From assembly GCF_024758505.1 (NCBI RefSeq), contig NZ_CP077970.1:7068001-7132000 (forward strand): a stretch of DNA of 64,000 nucleotides, given 5' to 3'. The position numbers and the translations under genes are program-made. Below, one piece after another: positions 8,759 through 15,978 of the stretch. The stretch comes from Bradyrhizobium arachidis (lineage in GTDB: Bacteria > Pseudomonadota > Alphaproteobacteria > Rhizobiales > Xanthobacteraceae). The notes beneath the pieces are model-generated. The model ran no database searches and was not told where the DNA came from. It saw only the letters and a list, made by a program, of their open reading frames with translations. The stretch's first letter is position 1. Each line of letters starts with the position of its first letter.

Positions 8759-9493
8759 TCAAGCCGGAAGACGAAAATCGGAAGTCCAACCCAGCTGTGC
8801 GCGTGCCTTTTCGGTCGCCACGTATCTGTTGGATTGCGCGATGTTATAGATGCCCGGGTCACCGCGGTCGATTGCGAGCAGAGCAGCATAGGCCGCCGCA
8901 TCCACATGAATGGGCGCAGAATTTGATGGTCGGTCCGAAGCGGTCCCGGGACCATAAAGCTGACCGTAGCGAAGGACGACGCCCTCGAGCGGCTGTGATT
9001 TCAAAGTGAGATCCTCGAGCGCAATCACCCCTTGCAGGTTGATACCGCTCTCTCCCTCGGCCCCAGCATCGAGCGGGTCCGTCTCCACGTGCGGCTCGGC
9101 CCCCGGCGCGTAGGCCCACGCGATGCTTTGTGCCACCAACCGGCGCGCACCCGCCGCGATTGCCGCCCTGACGAGGTTCCGCGTTCCTTCGCTACGGATG
9201 CGGGCGGTACGAACGATCGCTGCTCCCATCTCACGCGGATTAAGATCCTTCGGGAGGTCGGTGAGCTGATGGATCACGACATCCGGGCGTGCCGATACGA
9301 CGACGCGTGATAGCGCTGACGCGTCGAAGACGTCGACCACGATCGGGTCCGCCCCGAGCGAGCGCAACGCGTCGACATTAGCTTTCGACCTGGTGCTGCC
9401 ACAGACGTAGTGGCCAGCGCTGTGCAGGAGCGGCGTCAGGCGCCTGCCGATGGCTCCGGACGCGCCGGCAAGGAATATCCTATAACCCATCAC
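8759..9493 (-). CDS. NAD(P)-dependent epimerase/dehydratase (extended SDR)
   Basis: Rossmann-fold sugar-epimerase-like or atypical extended SDR, 244 aa. The nucleotide-binding motif GASGAIG is at residues 10-16 and an acidic DVFDAS stretch at about 54-59. SIAWAY occupies the Ser/Tyr active-site region and VVLRYGQLYGPG is a typical extended-SDR segment. The length is shorter than classic epimerases (about 300 aa), and the C-terminal substrate domain is compact. The gene is convergent to the integrase fragment; it is on the same strand as the aldehyde dehydrogenase but 210 bp from it. Substrate unknown. Confidence 0.82.
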   Translation of the reverse strand: MMGYRIFLAGASGAIGRRLTPLLHSAGHYVCGSTRSKANVDALRSLGADPIVVDVFDASALSRVVVSARPDVVIHQLTDLPKDLNPREMGAAIVRTARIRSEGTRNLVRAAIAAGARRLVAQSIAWAYAPGAEPHVETDPLDAGAEGESGINLQGVIALEDLTLKSQPLEGVVLRYGQLYGPGTASDRPSNSAPIHVDAAAYAALLAIDRGDPGIYNIAQSNRYVATEKARAQLGWTSDFRLPA

Positions 9494-9703
9494 CGTTACT
9501 CCTTTGCCACCATGCGCCCAACAGCGGCCGCACCGCCATGCGCTTTCTTTCCGATAACATCAAGCGATGAGCAAGCAACCGTTCCATTCCTAAGATCCGA
9601 AGTGAATGTCCCGCCATGGGTCAGAATAGGCGTTTGGCGACACCGAACATTCCTTTATTTGAGCCGCGCGAAACTCTTCGTACGTCAGACGGATGCCCGA
9701 GCG

Positions 9704-11107
9704 CTACTTCGCCATATTGATGATCTTGGCTTGGGTGTACGCTTCGAGCCCTTCTCGACCCAATTCTTCGCCGACGCCTGATTGCTTGGCGCCACCAAAG
9801 GGAATATCGGGCGAGACGTCGAGAAACTTGTTGATCCAGACAGTCCCGGTCTCGATTTTAGCTGCTACGCAGAACGCCCGATCGAGATCCTTGCCCCAAA
9901 CCGTTCCGGCGAGTCCATACTCCGAGTCGTTGGCACGGGCGATCGCGTCATCAACGTCCGAGTAGCGCAACACCGGAACAATCGGGCCGAATTGTTCTTC
10001 AGTCACCAGTCGCGCATCGTCGGCGATGTCCCGGACGATGGTTGGTTGAATGAAATAGCCCTTGCGTCCGAGTACTTCGCCGCCCGCAACGATCTTGCCG
10101 TTCCGTTTGGCGTCCTCGAGAAAGCCTTTCACCTTCTCAAACTGCGCCTTGTTCTGCAGCGGGCCCATCTGCGTCCCCTGCTTCAATCCGTCATCGACCA
10201 CCGATTCGCGGGCAAGGCGCCCAAGTTCCTCGCAAATCCGATCATACTGCGAATCATGGACGTATATGCGCTTAGCTCCGAGGCAGAGCTGCCCGGCATT
10301 CATCATCGCGGCGACAAGCAATTTGGGCGCCACTTCGACCGGATCGACGTCATCAAGCACGATCGCAGCGTCGTTACCACCGAGCTCCAGGGTCAATCGC
10401 TTTAGGGTACTAGTTGCGCTGCTCATCACCTTCTTGCCGGTCGTCGTCGAGCCAGTGAACGCCACTTTCGCCACATCGGCGTGACTCGACAGCGCCCCAC
10501 CCAGATCATTGTTATCCACGATGATGTTGAGGGTACCCGCTGGCAAAATCTGCCTGCAGATTTCACCGAACAGAAGCGTCGTGAGCGGCGTGGTCGGAGC
10601 CGGCTTCGCGACTACCGTGTTGCCGGCGAGCAACGCCGGCGCCAGTTTGAGGACCAGCAGCACCACCGGGAAATTCCACGGCACAATCGCTGCGACCACG
10701 CCAAGCGGCATGCGCTGCCGCACGACTTTTTGTTTCGCATCTTCCTTCAACACCTCATTCGGCAGATCGAGCTTCGCGTGATAGCGAATGATGTCGATGG
10801 AGAAGGCGATCTCCCATACCGCTTCGGAGAGAGGCTTGCCCTGCTCCAGGGTCAGCAATCGCGCGAATTCGTCTTTTCGCGCTTCGAGCGCGTCGGCCAC
10901 CCTTCCCAGGAGCGCGCCGCGCTCCCGAACCGGCTTGGCTGACCATGCGGGGAACGCTGCTTTCGCAGCTGCAATCGCTTCGTCAAGCTGCGCGATATCA
11001 GCCCTTGGAGCAGCCGCGAGGAATTCCTCGCTCGCGGGGTTGATAACATCGAGCGTTGCTACACCAGCCACCAGCTTGCCGTCGATTAGCAGTTTGAATT
11101 CATTCAT
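9704..11107 (-). CDS. NAD(P)-dependent aldehyde dehydrogenase
   Basis: Oxidises an aldehyde to the acid using NAD(P)+; ALDH superfamily, 467 aa, full length. Visible residues are the oxyanion Asn in PWNFP (N145), general-base Glu in LELGGN (E241), nucleophile Cys in GQLCLG (C275), the cofactor-site FTGSTTTGKK stretch (218-226), EEQFGPI and PFGGAKQSGVG near the C-terminus. Its neighbours, a nitrilase and an alcohol-oxidising GMC enzyme, suggest conversion of an organic alcohol/aldehyde/nitrile series. The substrate is not deducible. A copy of the CGACACC motif lies about 217 bp upstream. Confidence 0.93.
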   Translation of the reverse strand: MNEFKLLIDGKLVAGVATLDVINPASEEFLAAAPRADIAQLDEAIAAAKAAFPAWSAKPVRERGALLGRVADALEARKDEFARLLTLEQGKPLSEAVWEIAFSIDIIRYHAKLDLPNEVLKEDAKQKVVRQRMPLGVVAAIVPWNFPVVLLVLKLAPALLAGNTVVAKPAPTTPLTTLLFGEICRQILPAGTLNIIVDNNDLGGALSSHADVAKVAFTGSTTTGKKVMSSATSTLKRLTLELGGNDAAIVLDDVDPVEVAPKLLVAAMMNAGQLCLGAKRIYVHDSQYDRICEELGRLARESVVDDGLKQGTQMGPLQNKAQFEKVKGFLEDAKRNGKIVAGGEVLGRKGYFIQPTIVRDIADDARLVTEEQFGPIVPVLRYSDVDDAIARANDSEYGLAGTVWGKDLDRAFCVAAKIETGTVWINKFLDVSPDIPFGGAKQSGVGEELGREGLEAYTQAKIINMAK

Positions 11108-11313
11108 CGTTCTCTCCTGTCCGATTGCAAGGTCGACCGCTGTCCGGAGCGCGGCATGTAGAGGATCGTGCGCTTCATCGCATCACACCCGCGTAGCTGC
11201 GCGACTATCCGGACGGCGTGTCAGTCAAGCCGATCCCGCGAGATACGGCCGTGAAGTGGTTTTCGAGTGGCTACAACTCACGCGCCAGAATTGGCCACAC
11301 ACTTGCTGAGGAT

Positions 11314-11333
11314 CAATCAGACCAAGGTGTCGC
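11314..11333 (-). promoter_or_regulatory. Conserved regulatory motif (site A), facing the aldehyde dehydrogenase
   Basis: On the minus strand the site reads GCGACACCTTGGTCTGATTG and matches the cluster consensus nCGACACCWWGGTnYnATnG. Its core is centred at 11324.5 in the divergent region between the aldehyde dehydrogenase and nitrilase genes and points to the former. The long distance to the start codon (about 217 bp) makes it the least certain of the five copies. Confidence 0.5.
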
Positions 11334-11460
11334 CGATACGTTCGGATCGATTCACCGCAACCGTTGGCGCTTCCTGGGCTTCACTCGCCCTTTGGTAGCG
11401 CACGCCGGTCCGCCTCGTTGCGTTGCCGCTCATGCGCGAGGCGCCCGCGCAGGATTGCCG

Positions 11461-11480
11461 ACGACACCATGGTGCAATTG
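11461..11480 (+). promoter_or_regulatory. Conserved regulatory motif (site B), facing the nitrilase operon
   Basis: The site reads ACGACACCATGGTGCAATTG on the plus strand. The core centre (11470.5) is about 70 bp before the nitrilase ATG, and a -10-like TAGCTA (11501-11506) follows 33 bp from the centre. It is nearly identical to the inverted copy in front of azoR. Confidence 0.65.
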
Positions 11481-11539
11481 AGCCAGGCCGTGGCCCTGCG
11501 TAGCTAGACATGAGCGCCGGTCATTTAGAGGATACAGCC

Positions 11540-12526
11540 ATGACTACCATCAAGGCAGCTGCCGTTCAGATCAGCCCCGTGCTCTATAGTCGCCAAGGAA
11601 CGACGGAAAAAATCGTCCAAAAGATTGTCGAGCTTGGTCATCACGGCGTGCAATTCGCAACCTTTCCGGAGACCATTCTGCCCTACTATCCCTACTTCTC
11701 CTTCGTGCAACGGCCATTTGAGGCAATTGGGCAAAACCTTGTGCTGTTCGAGCAAGCCGTGACAGTGCCGTCGCCAACGACGGTTGCGATCGGCGAGGCG
11801 TGCCGACAAGCGGGCATAGTGGTGTCCATTGGCATCAACGAGCGCGATGGTGGAACGCTCTACAACACTCAATTGCTGTTCGATGCGGACGGCACGCTGA
11901 TCCAGCGTCGACGCAAGATATCGCCGACCCACCACGAACGCATGATCTGGGGTCAGGGTGACGGCTCCGGACTGAGGGCTGTCGACAGCGCCGTTGGACG
12001 GATAGGACAGCTAGCGTGCTGGGAACACTACAATCCGCTGGCGCGATATGCGTTGATGGCAGACGGCGAACAGATCCATGCTGCGATGTATCCGGGCTCG
12101 TTCGGCGGCGACCTGTTCGCCGAACAAACCGAAATCAACATCAGGCAGCATGCCTTGGAATCTGCCTGTTTCGTTGTCAACGCGTGTGCCTGGCTCGACG
12201 CAGATCAACAAGTCCGCATCATGGAGGACACCGGCTGCCCAATCGCGCCGATCTCCGGCGGATGCTTCACTGCCATTGTCACGCCGCAAGCCCAACTGCT
12301 GGGGCAGCCTTTGCGCTCCGGTGAAGGCGAAGTGGTTGCCGACCTCGACTTCTCATTGATCGACAAACGCAAGCGCCTGATGGATTCACGTGGTCACTAT
12401 AGTCGCCCGGAATTGCTCAGTCTGCTGATCAATCGCGCACCGGCTTCCCACGTCCACGAGCCTCGCGCGCAGATGTCGTCAACTGCTCTCGAGACGGCCG
12501 ATGATCGGCTTTCCGATCCGAACTGA
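11540..12526 (+). CDS. Nitrilase (C-N hydrolase family)
   Basis: Hydrolyses a nitrile to the carboxylic acid and ammonia; 328 aa from this ATG, typical for nitrilases. The catalytic triad is visible: Glu44 in FPETILPYYP, Lys126 in RRKISPT and Cys160 in LACWEHYNPLARY. The ISPTHHERMIWGQGDGSG segment is a nitrilase-subfamily signature that separates it from amidases. Start chosen because AGAGGA lies about 8 nt upstream; an upstream in-frame start at 11510 would add ten residues without a ribosome-binding site. It probably forms an operon with the DUF302 and cysteine-hydrolase genes. Confidence 0.93.
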   Translation: MTTIKAAAVQISPVLYSRQGTTEKIVQKIVELGHHGVQFATFPETILPYYPYFSFVQRPFEAIGQNLVLFEQAVTVPSPTTVAIGEACRQAGIVVSIGINERDGGTLYNTQLLFDADGTLIQRRRKISPTHHERMIWGQGDGSGLRAVDSAVGRIGQLACWEHYNPLARYALMADGEQIHAAMYPGSFGGDLFAEQTEINIRQHALESACFVVNACAWLDADQQVRIMEDTGCPIAPISGGCFTAIVTPQAQLLGQPLRSGEGEVVADLDFSLIDKRKRLMDSRGHYSRPELLSLLINRAPASHVHEPRAQMSSTALETADDRLSDPN

Positions 12527-12566
12527 CGGGTCGTCGTGCCCGATAACGAAGCAACCAACGGAGAAA

Positions 12567-13094
12567 ATGATGTTTCCTGTCGCAACTCCGGACCCAAAAC
12601 GTCTTCCTAGGACCAGTCTCAGCACCATCGGTGTCGAGCACATTCGCATCGACTCGATCAAGTCTTACGCGGACACCCGGGCGACCCTGGAGAGGCTCCC
12701 TCACTTCGACGACCGCATTCGAACTCTTCTACAGCACGGTGATATCGATAAGGTAAGATCAGCATTGCAGGAGATTCAAGGTGACGCCGGCCTCGTCATC
12801 TTCTCCGTGGCAACCCATGGGGACTGGCTGCAGATTATCTCCAGCAAGCGCAATGTCGTGCAGTACGTGATCGGCAATGTGCTGGTCTCAACGCAAATGA
12901 CTCAGCACGAACTCGCCGCGGCCCTCTATGCACCCCTTCGTATCGTGGTCTACGAGAACGAGTCGGGCGCCGCGACTATCGAATACGACCGGCCGTCGGC
13001 GCTTTTTGGCCAATTCGGAAACAAACGCGTGACTTCGGTGGCGCGAGATCTCGATCAGAAGATCCATGATGTTTTGATCCGCGCCGCAACATGA
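12567..13094 (+). CDS. DUF302-like protein
   Basis: Protein of 175 aa. The C-terminal two thirds resemble the DUF302 (TT1751-like) fold: GLVIFSVATHGDWLQIISSKRNVVQYVIGNVLVSTQMTQH, then LYAPLRIVVYE and a DRPSALFGQFGN stretch. No signal peptide or membrane segment is visible. Two tandem ATGs (12567 and 12570) follow GGAG at 12560-12563. It lies 40 bp after the nitrilase on the same strand, so it is probably cotranscribed. The biochemical role of DUF302 proteins is not established. Confidence 0.75.
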   Translation: MMFPVATPDPKRLPRTSLSTIGVEHIRIDSIKSYADTRATLERLPHFDDRIRTLLQHGDIDKVRSALQEIQGDAGLVIFSVATHGDWLQIISSKRNVVQYVIGNVLVSTQMTQHELAAALYAPLRIVVYENESGAATIEYDRPSALFGQFGNKRVTSVARDLDQKIHDVLIRAAT

Positions 13095-13171
13095 GTCGAT
13101 TTTATATTCGCAAGCGGTAGCAAACCTGAGGCCGAATGCTGACGCCGGGTGCAAACAAGGAGGGTACGCCG

Positions 13172-13819
13172 ATGATTACTTACGATCCCAGGATCACCGC
13201 GCTGCTGTGCATCGACTTCTACAACGACTTCCTGAGCGTCGGCGGAAAGCTCTGGCCGTGGGTGAAGGAAAGCGCCGAGGAGGTCAACCTGCTGGACAAC
13301 CTTCGCGCGATCGTACGAGCCGCCCGTGAGGCAGGGATCGCGATCTATCACGTTCCGCATCATCGCTGGGAACCGGGCGACTACGTGAACTGGAAGTATC
13401 CCTCGCCCTATCAGCTCGGCGCAGCGGAACGGCAAGCCTTTGCGAGAAATAGTTGGGGCGGGACATTCCATGACGACTTCCAGGTCCTGGCAGGCGACAT
13501 CGTTGCAACCGAACACTGGGCTTCGAGCGGCTTTCCAAACACAGATCTAGAACACCAGCTCAAGCGTTACGGCAAGGAGAAGATCATATGCACGGGCCTG
13601 TTGGCGAACACCTGCGTCGAAGCCACGGCCCGCATCGGGATGGAACTCGGCTTCCACGTTACGCTGGTGCGAGACGGGACGGCAGCCCGCTCACATGAAG
13701 CCCTGCATGCCATGCTGGATATCGACGGGCCCACCTTTGCTCACGAGATCCTGACGACAGCCGAGCTGGTTTCTGCAATCAGGGCTTCCGCGTCTTCCGT
13801 CGAAACGTCTGCGGCGTAG
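13172..13819 (+). CDS. Isochorismatase-family cysteine hydrolase
   Basis: Alpha/beta hydrolase of the isochorismatase-like superfamily, 215 aa; members cleave C-N bonds such as carbamates, nicotinamide or ureido acids. Catalytic Asp15 lies in LLCIDFYNDF and the nucleophile Cys148 in LANTCVEATAR. The segment usually carrying the catalytic Lys reads ATEHWASSGFPNTDL, with Glu/His in its place, as I recall from one subfamily of these hydrolases. AAGGAGG lies directly upstream of the ATG. It is third in the nitrilase operon, so it may act on the same nitrogen compound. Substrate unknown. Confidence 0.88.
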   Translation: MITYDPRITALLCIDFYNDFLSVGGKLWPWVKESAEEVNLLDNLRAIVRAAREAGIAIYHVPHHRWEPGDYVNWKYPSPYQLGAAERQAFARNSWGGTFHDDFQVLAGDIVATEHWASSGFPNTDLEHQLKRYGKEKIICTGLLANTCVEATARIGMELGFHVTLVRDGTAARSHEALHAMLDIDGPTFAHEILTTAELVSAIRASASSVETSAA

Positions 13820-13989
13820 GCGAGCCCGGAGCCACTCCAAAGCCGTGGTATGACCGCGCGGGGGTCTGCACTTGCCGCGGCCCGTGGCGCTTTGGAGTTC
13901 ATCCCCGCATTTCCCACGCCTGTCCTCGAGCACAGCAAAGCAATGCCGCCCGTCGCAACGGGACCGGTTCGCTCGTGCGCGGCCACCCC

Positions 13990-14640
13990 TCAGGCTATTC
14001 TTGCGGGCGACACCGGGGCACAAGATGGCGAAAAGTGCTCTCTTAGCGCCCGGTCCGCTCCAGCTCTCGCCTCGGTAACGGCCTGCGGGCCAAGGGATGA
14101 TCCTTCAACGGAGAAGAACGTGACATCGCTAAGGCCAATAACGCCCAGCACAGTTTTTATGTACGGGGTAAGAAAGTTTGGCTGACGTGCCCGCCCGCCG
14201 GAATATCTTCCACCCGAGGACACCGCGACATAAACTGGACGATCGCGCAGTATCCCCTTGTAACCGTCCTTTGTCGCGTTGAACGTGCAACGCACTCGCA
14301 CGATGTGATCTATCCAGGCCTTCAGCGCCGACGGAACGGCGAAATTGTGCATGGGAGTTCCGATGACCATGCAATCCGAGCTCTCCAGTTCCTGAATAAG
14401 CTCTTCGGAACGAGCCATAGCGCCTTCGGGAAATCGTTCCGCTGAAGATTGCTGGATGCCTCCAAGCGCGGTCGCGTAACTTTCATCTATATGCGATATC
14501 GCGCCGGTACCGATGACTCGATCCACTACTATTGCCGCTGGCTCCCGCTCGAGCAGGAATTCGATGATCTTCCGAGACAACCTGTAACTCTCGGAAATTT
14601 GCCCACGGGGGCTGCAACTAACATGAAGGATTCTCATCAC
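13990..14640 (-). CDS. azoR: FMN-dependent NADH-azoreductase / NAD(P)H:quinone reductase
   Basis: Flavodoxin-like fold reductase of the AzoR/AcpD family, 216 aa. It has the FMN-phosphate loop SCSPRGQISES (about 8-18), TPMHNFAVPSALKAWIDH in the middle (the family's M-Y-N-F-x-x-P-x-x-L-K motif) and SSGGRYS. Such enzymes reduce quinones and azo compounds by two-electron transfer. The gene is convergent with the cysteine hydrolase. One copy of the CGACACC motif stands about 85 bp upstream, which places it in the same presumed regulon. Confidence 0.92.
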   Translation of the reverse strand: MMRILHVSCSPRGQISESYRLSRKIIEFLLEREPAAIVVDRVIGTGAISHIDESYATALGGIQQSSAERFPEGAMARSEELIQELESSDCMVIGTPMHNFAVPSALKAWIDHIVRVRCTFNATKDGYKGILRDRPVYVAVSSGGRYSGGRARQPNFLTPYIKTVLGVIGLSDVTFFSVEGSSLGPQAVTEARAGADRALREHFSPSCAPVSPARIA

Positions 14641-14714
14641 CTACTCTCTCAGGCATTAGAAGCGCCAAGCACAGCACCGCATCCTGAAAGACATAATTTT
14701 CTTTAAGCCTGCTT

Positions 14715-14734
14715 CTATTGTACCATGGTGTTGT
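14715..14734 (-). promoter_or_regulatory. Conserved regulatory motif (site C), facing azoR
   Basis: The minus strand reads ACAACACCATGGTACAATAG, with 16 of 20 positions identical to site B. The core centre is 14725.5, about 85 bp before the azoR start. A -10-like TTATGT on the minus strand (14692-14697) lies 31 bp downstream of the centre. Confidence 0.62.
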
Positions 14735-14900
14735 CGAGCACGCGGGCCAAGCCCGTACCACCAGCCGCGGAATTCACATCGCAATCGACTTGTCGGTTAG
14801 CGGACCGGTTTCTTTAAGAGCTTCCAGAGGTCGTCGCAGGAACTCTAAGAACTTCGGAGACAGCCTCATCGCCGCTGACAAGCGGTGATCCGGATCAAGC

Positions 14901-15524
14901 TCACGGGCCCTTACTAAGACGGAGCTTGGCGGCCATCGCCGCCAGGTCAACAAGCGATCCAGCCTGCATTTTGCGCATCACTCGTCCTCGATGCGCCTTC
15001 ACAGTGATCTCGCTGATACCAAGATCGAATGCGACCTGCTTATTCAAAAGGCCTGTAGTCACCAACGCCATTACTTCCCGCTCACGCCGACTAAGCATCT
15101 CATAACGATCGACAAGCACCTGAATTTCGGCTGCGCGACCAATTGCATTACCGCTTTTTTCAATGGCGTTTCGAATGGCGTCGAGCAGCGCATCGTCGGA
15201 GAACGGCTTGGTCAAGAACTCGACTGCACCCGCCTTCATTGCCCGTACCGTCGTAGGTACGTCGCCATACCCCGTGATGAAGATGATAGGCATGTCTGTC
15301 CGATCGGAAGCGATGCGCTTCTGCAGATCGAGACCATTAAGGCCCGGAAGACTGACGTCGAGTACCAGGCAATTCGGGACCGGAACCGGGGGATGTGACA
15401 GGAACTCTTGTGCGGATGCGAACGTCTCTGGCTGCCAGCCTGCGAATCGGATCAGAGCTTCGAGCGATTCGCGCACCGAAATGTCATCGTCGACGACGAA
15501 CACAATTGGCGTGCCGGACAACAT
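14901..15524 (-). CDS. FixJ/NarL-type response regulator with LuxR HTH
   Basis: Two-component transcription regulator, 207 aa from this ATG. The receiver domain (1-120) has the acidic pocket VDDD (11-14), phospho-acceptor Asp56 in LVLDVSLPG, and Lys in FLTKPFS. The LuxR-type HTH (about 140-200) has LSRREREVMALVTTGLLNKQVAFDLGISEITVKAHR in sequence order. An upstream in-frame start at 15569 would add 15 residues that do not look like receiver sequence. It is the third gene of a kinase - receiver - regulator set and the best candidate to bind the CGACACC motifs. Confidence 0.93.
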   Translation of the reverse strand: MLSGTPIVFVVDDDISVRESLEALIRFAGWQPETFASAQEFLSHPPVPVPNCLVLDVSLPGLNGLDLQKRIASDRTDMPIIFITGYGDVPTTVRAMKAGAVEFLTKPFSDDALLDAIRNAIEKSGNAIGRAAEIQVLVDRYEMLSRREREVMALVTTGLLNKQVAFDLGISEITVKAHRGRVMRKMQAGSLVDLAAMAAKLRLSKGP

Positions 15525-15603
15525 GGATACTGACCTCTGTCTATGGTCAGGTGCGCTTGATAATTTCATTTAAACCCCTCGCGTGCAAGAGCATGGCGCA
15601 CCA

Positions 15604-15978
15604 CTATTTCGTTCGAAGCGCGGAGTTGAGTGCCTCCCGGAGAGCCGTGTCGCTGAATGGCTTGGACAAGCATTCTATGGCCCCTTGCTCGAGTAGTTGC
15701 GGACGGACATCTTCACCTGAGTGAGCGGTGATAAAGACGATCGGTATCTTCTTCCGACGCCGCATCAGCTCCTGTTGGACCGCGGGGCCGCTCATCCCAG
15801 GCATTGCGACATCAAGGATCAGGCAACTGGTTTCGCAGACGTATTGAGACGCCAGGAACGCTTCCCCCGAGGAGAACGCCTGCACAGCGAAGCCGAATTC
15901 CTTAAGTAGGTCGGGTAGCGACTCGCGAACAGACTCGTCGTCGTCGACGATTGAAACAAGCGAACGTTTAGCTTTCAC
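15604..15978 (-). CDS. Single-domain response regulator (CheY-like receiver)
   Basis: Stand-alone receiver, 124 aa, with the acidic pair in VDDDES (11-16), phospho-acceptor Asp56 in LILDVAMPG, Thr in FITAH and the conserved Lys in CLSKPFSD (about 106). No output domain. The ATG overlaps the kinase stop (ATGA), so it is translationally coupled to the kinase. It probably acts as an intermediate, competitor or phosphate sink beside the FixJ-type regulator. An identical layout is common in bradyrhizobial FixLJ-like systems. Confidence 0.92.
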   Translation of the reverse strand: MKAKRSLVSIVDDDESVRESLPDLLKEFGFAVQAFSSGEAFLASQYVCETSCLILDVAMPGMSGPAVQQELMRRRKKIPIVFITAHSGEDVRPQLLEQGAIECLSKPFSDTALREALNSALRTK

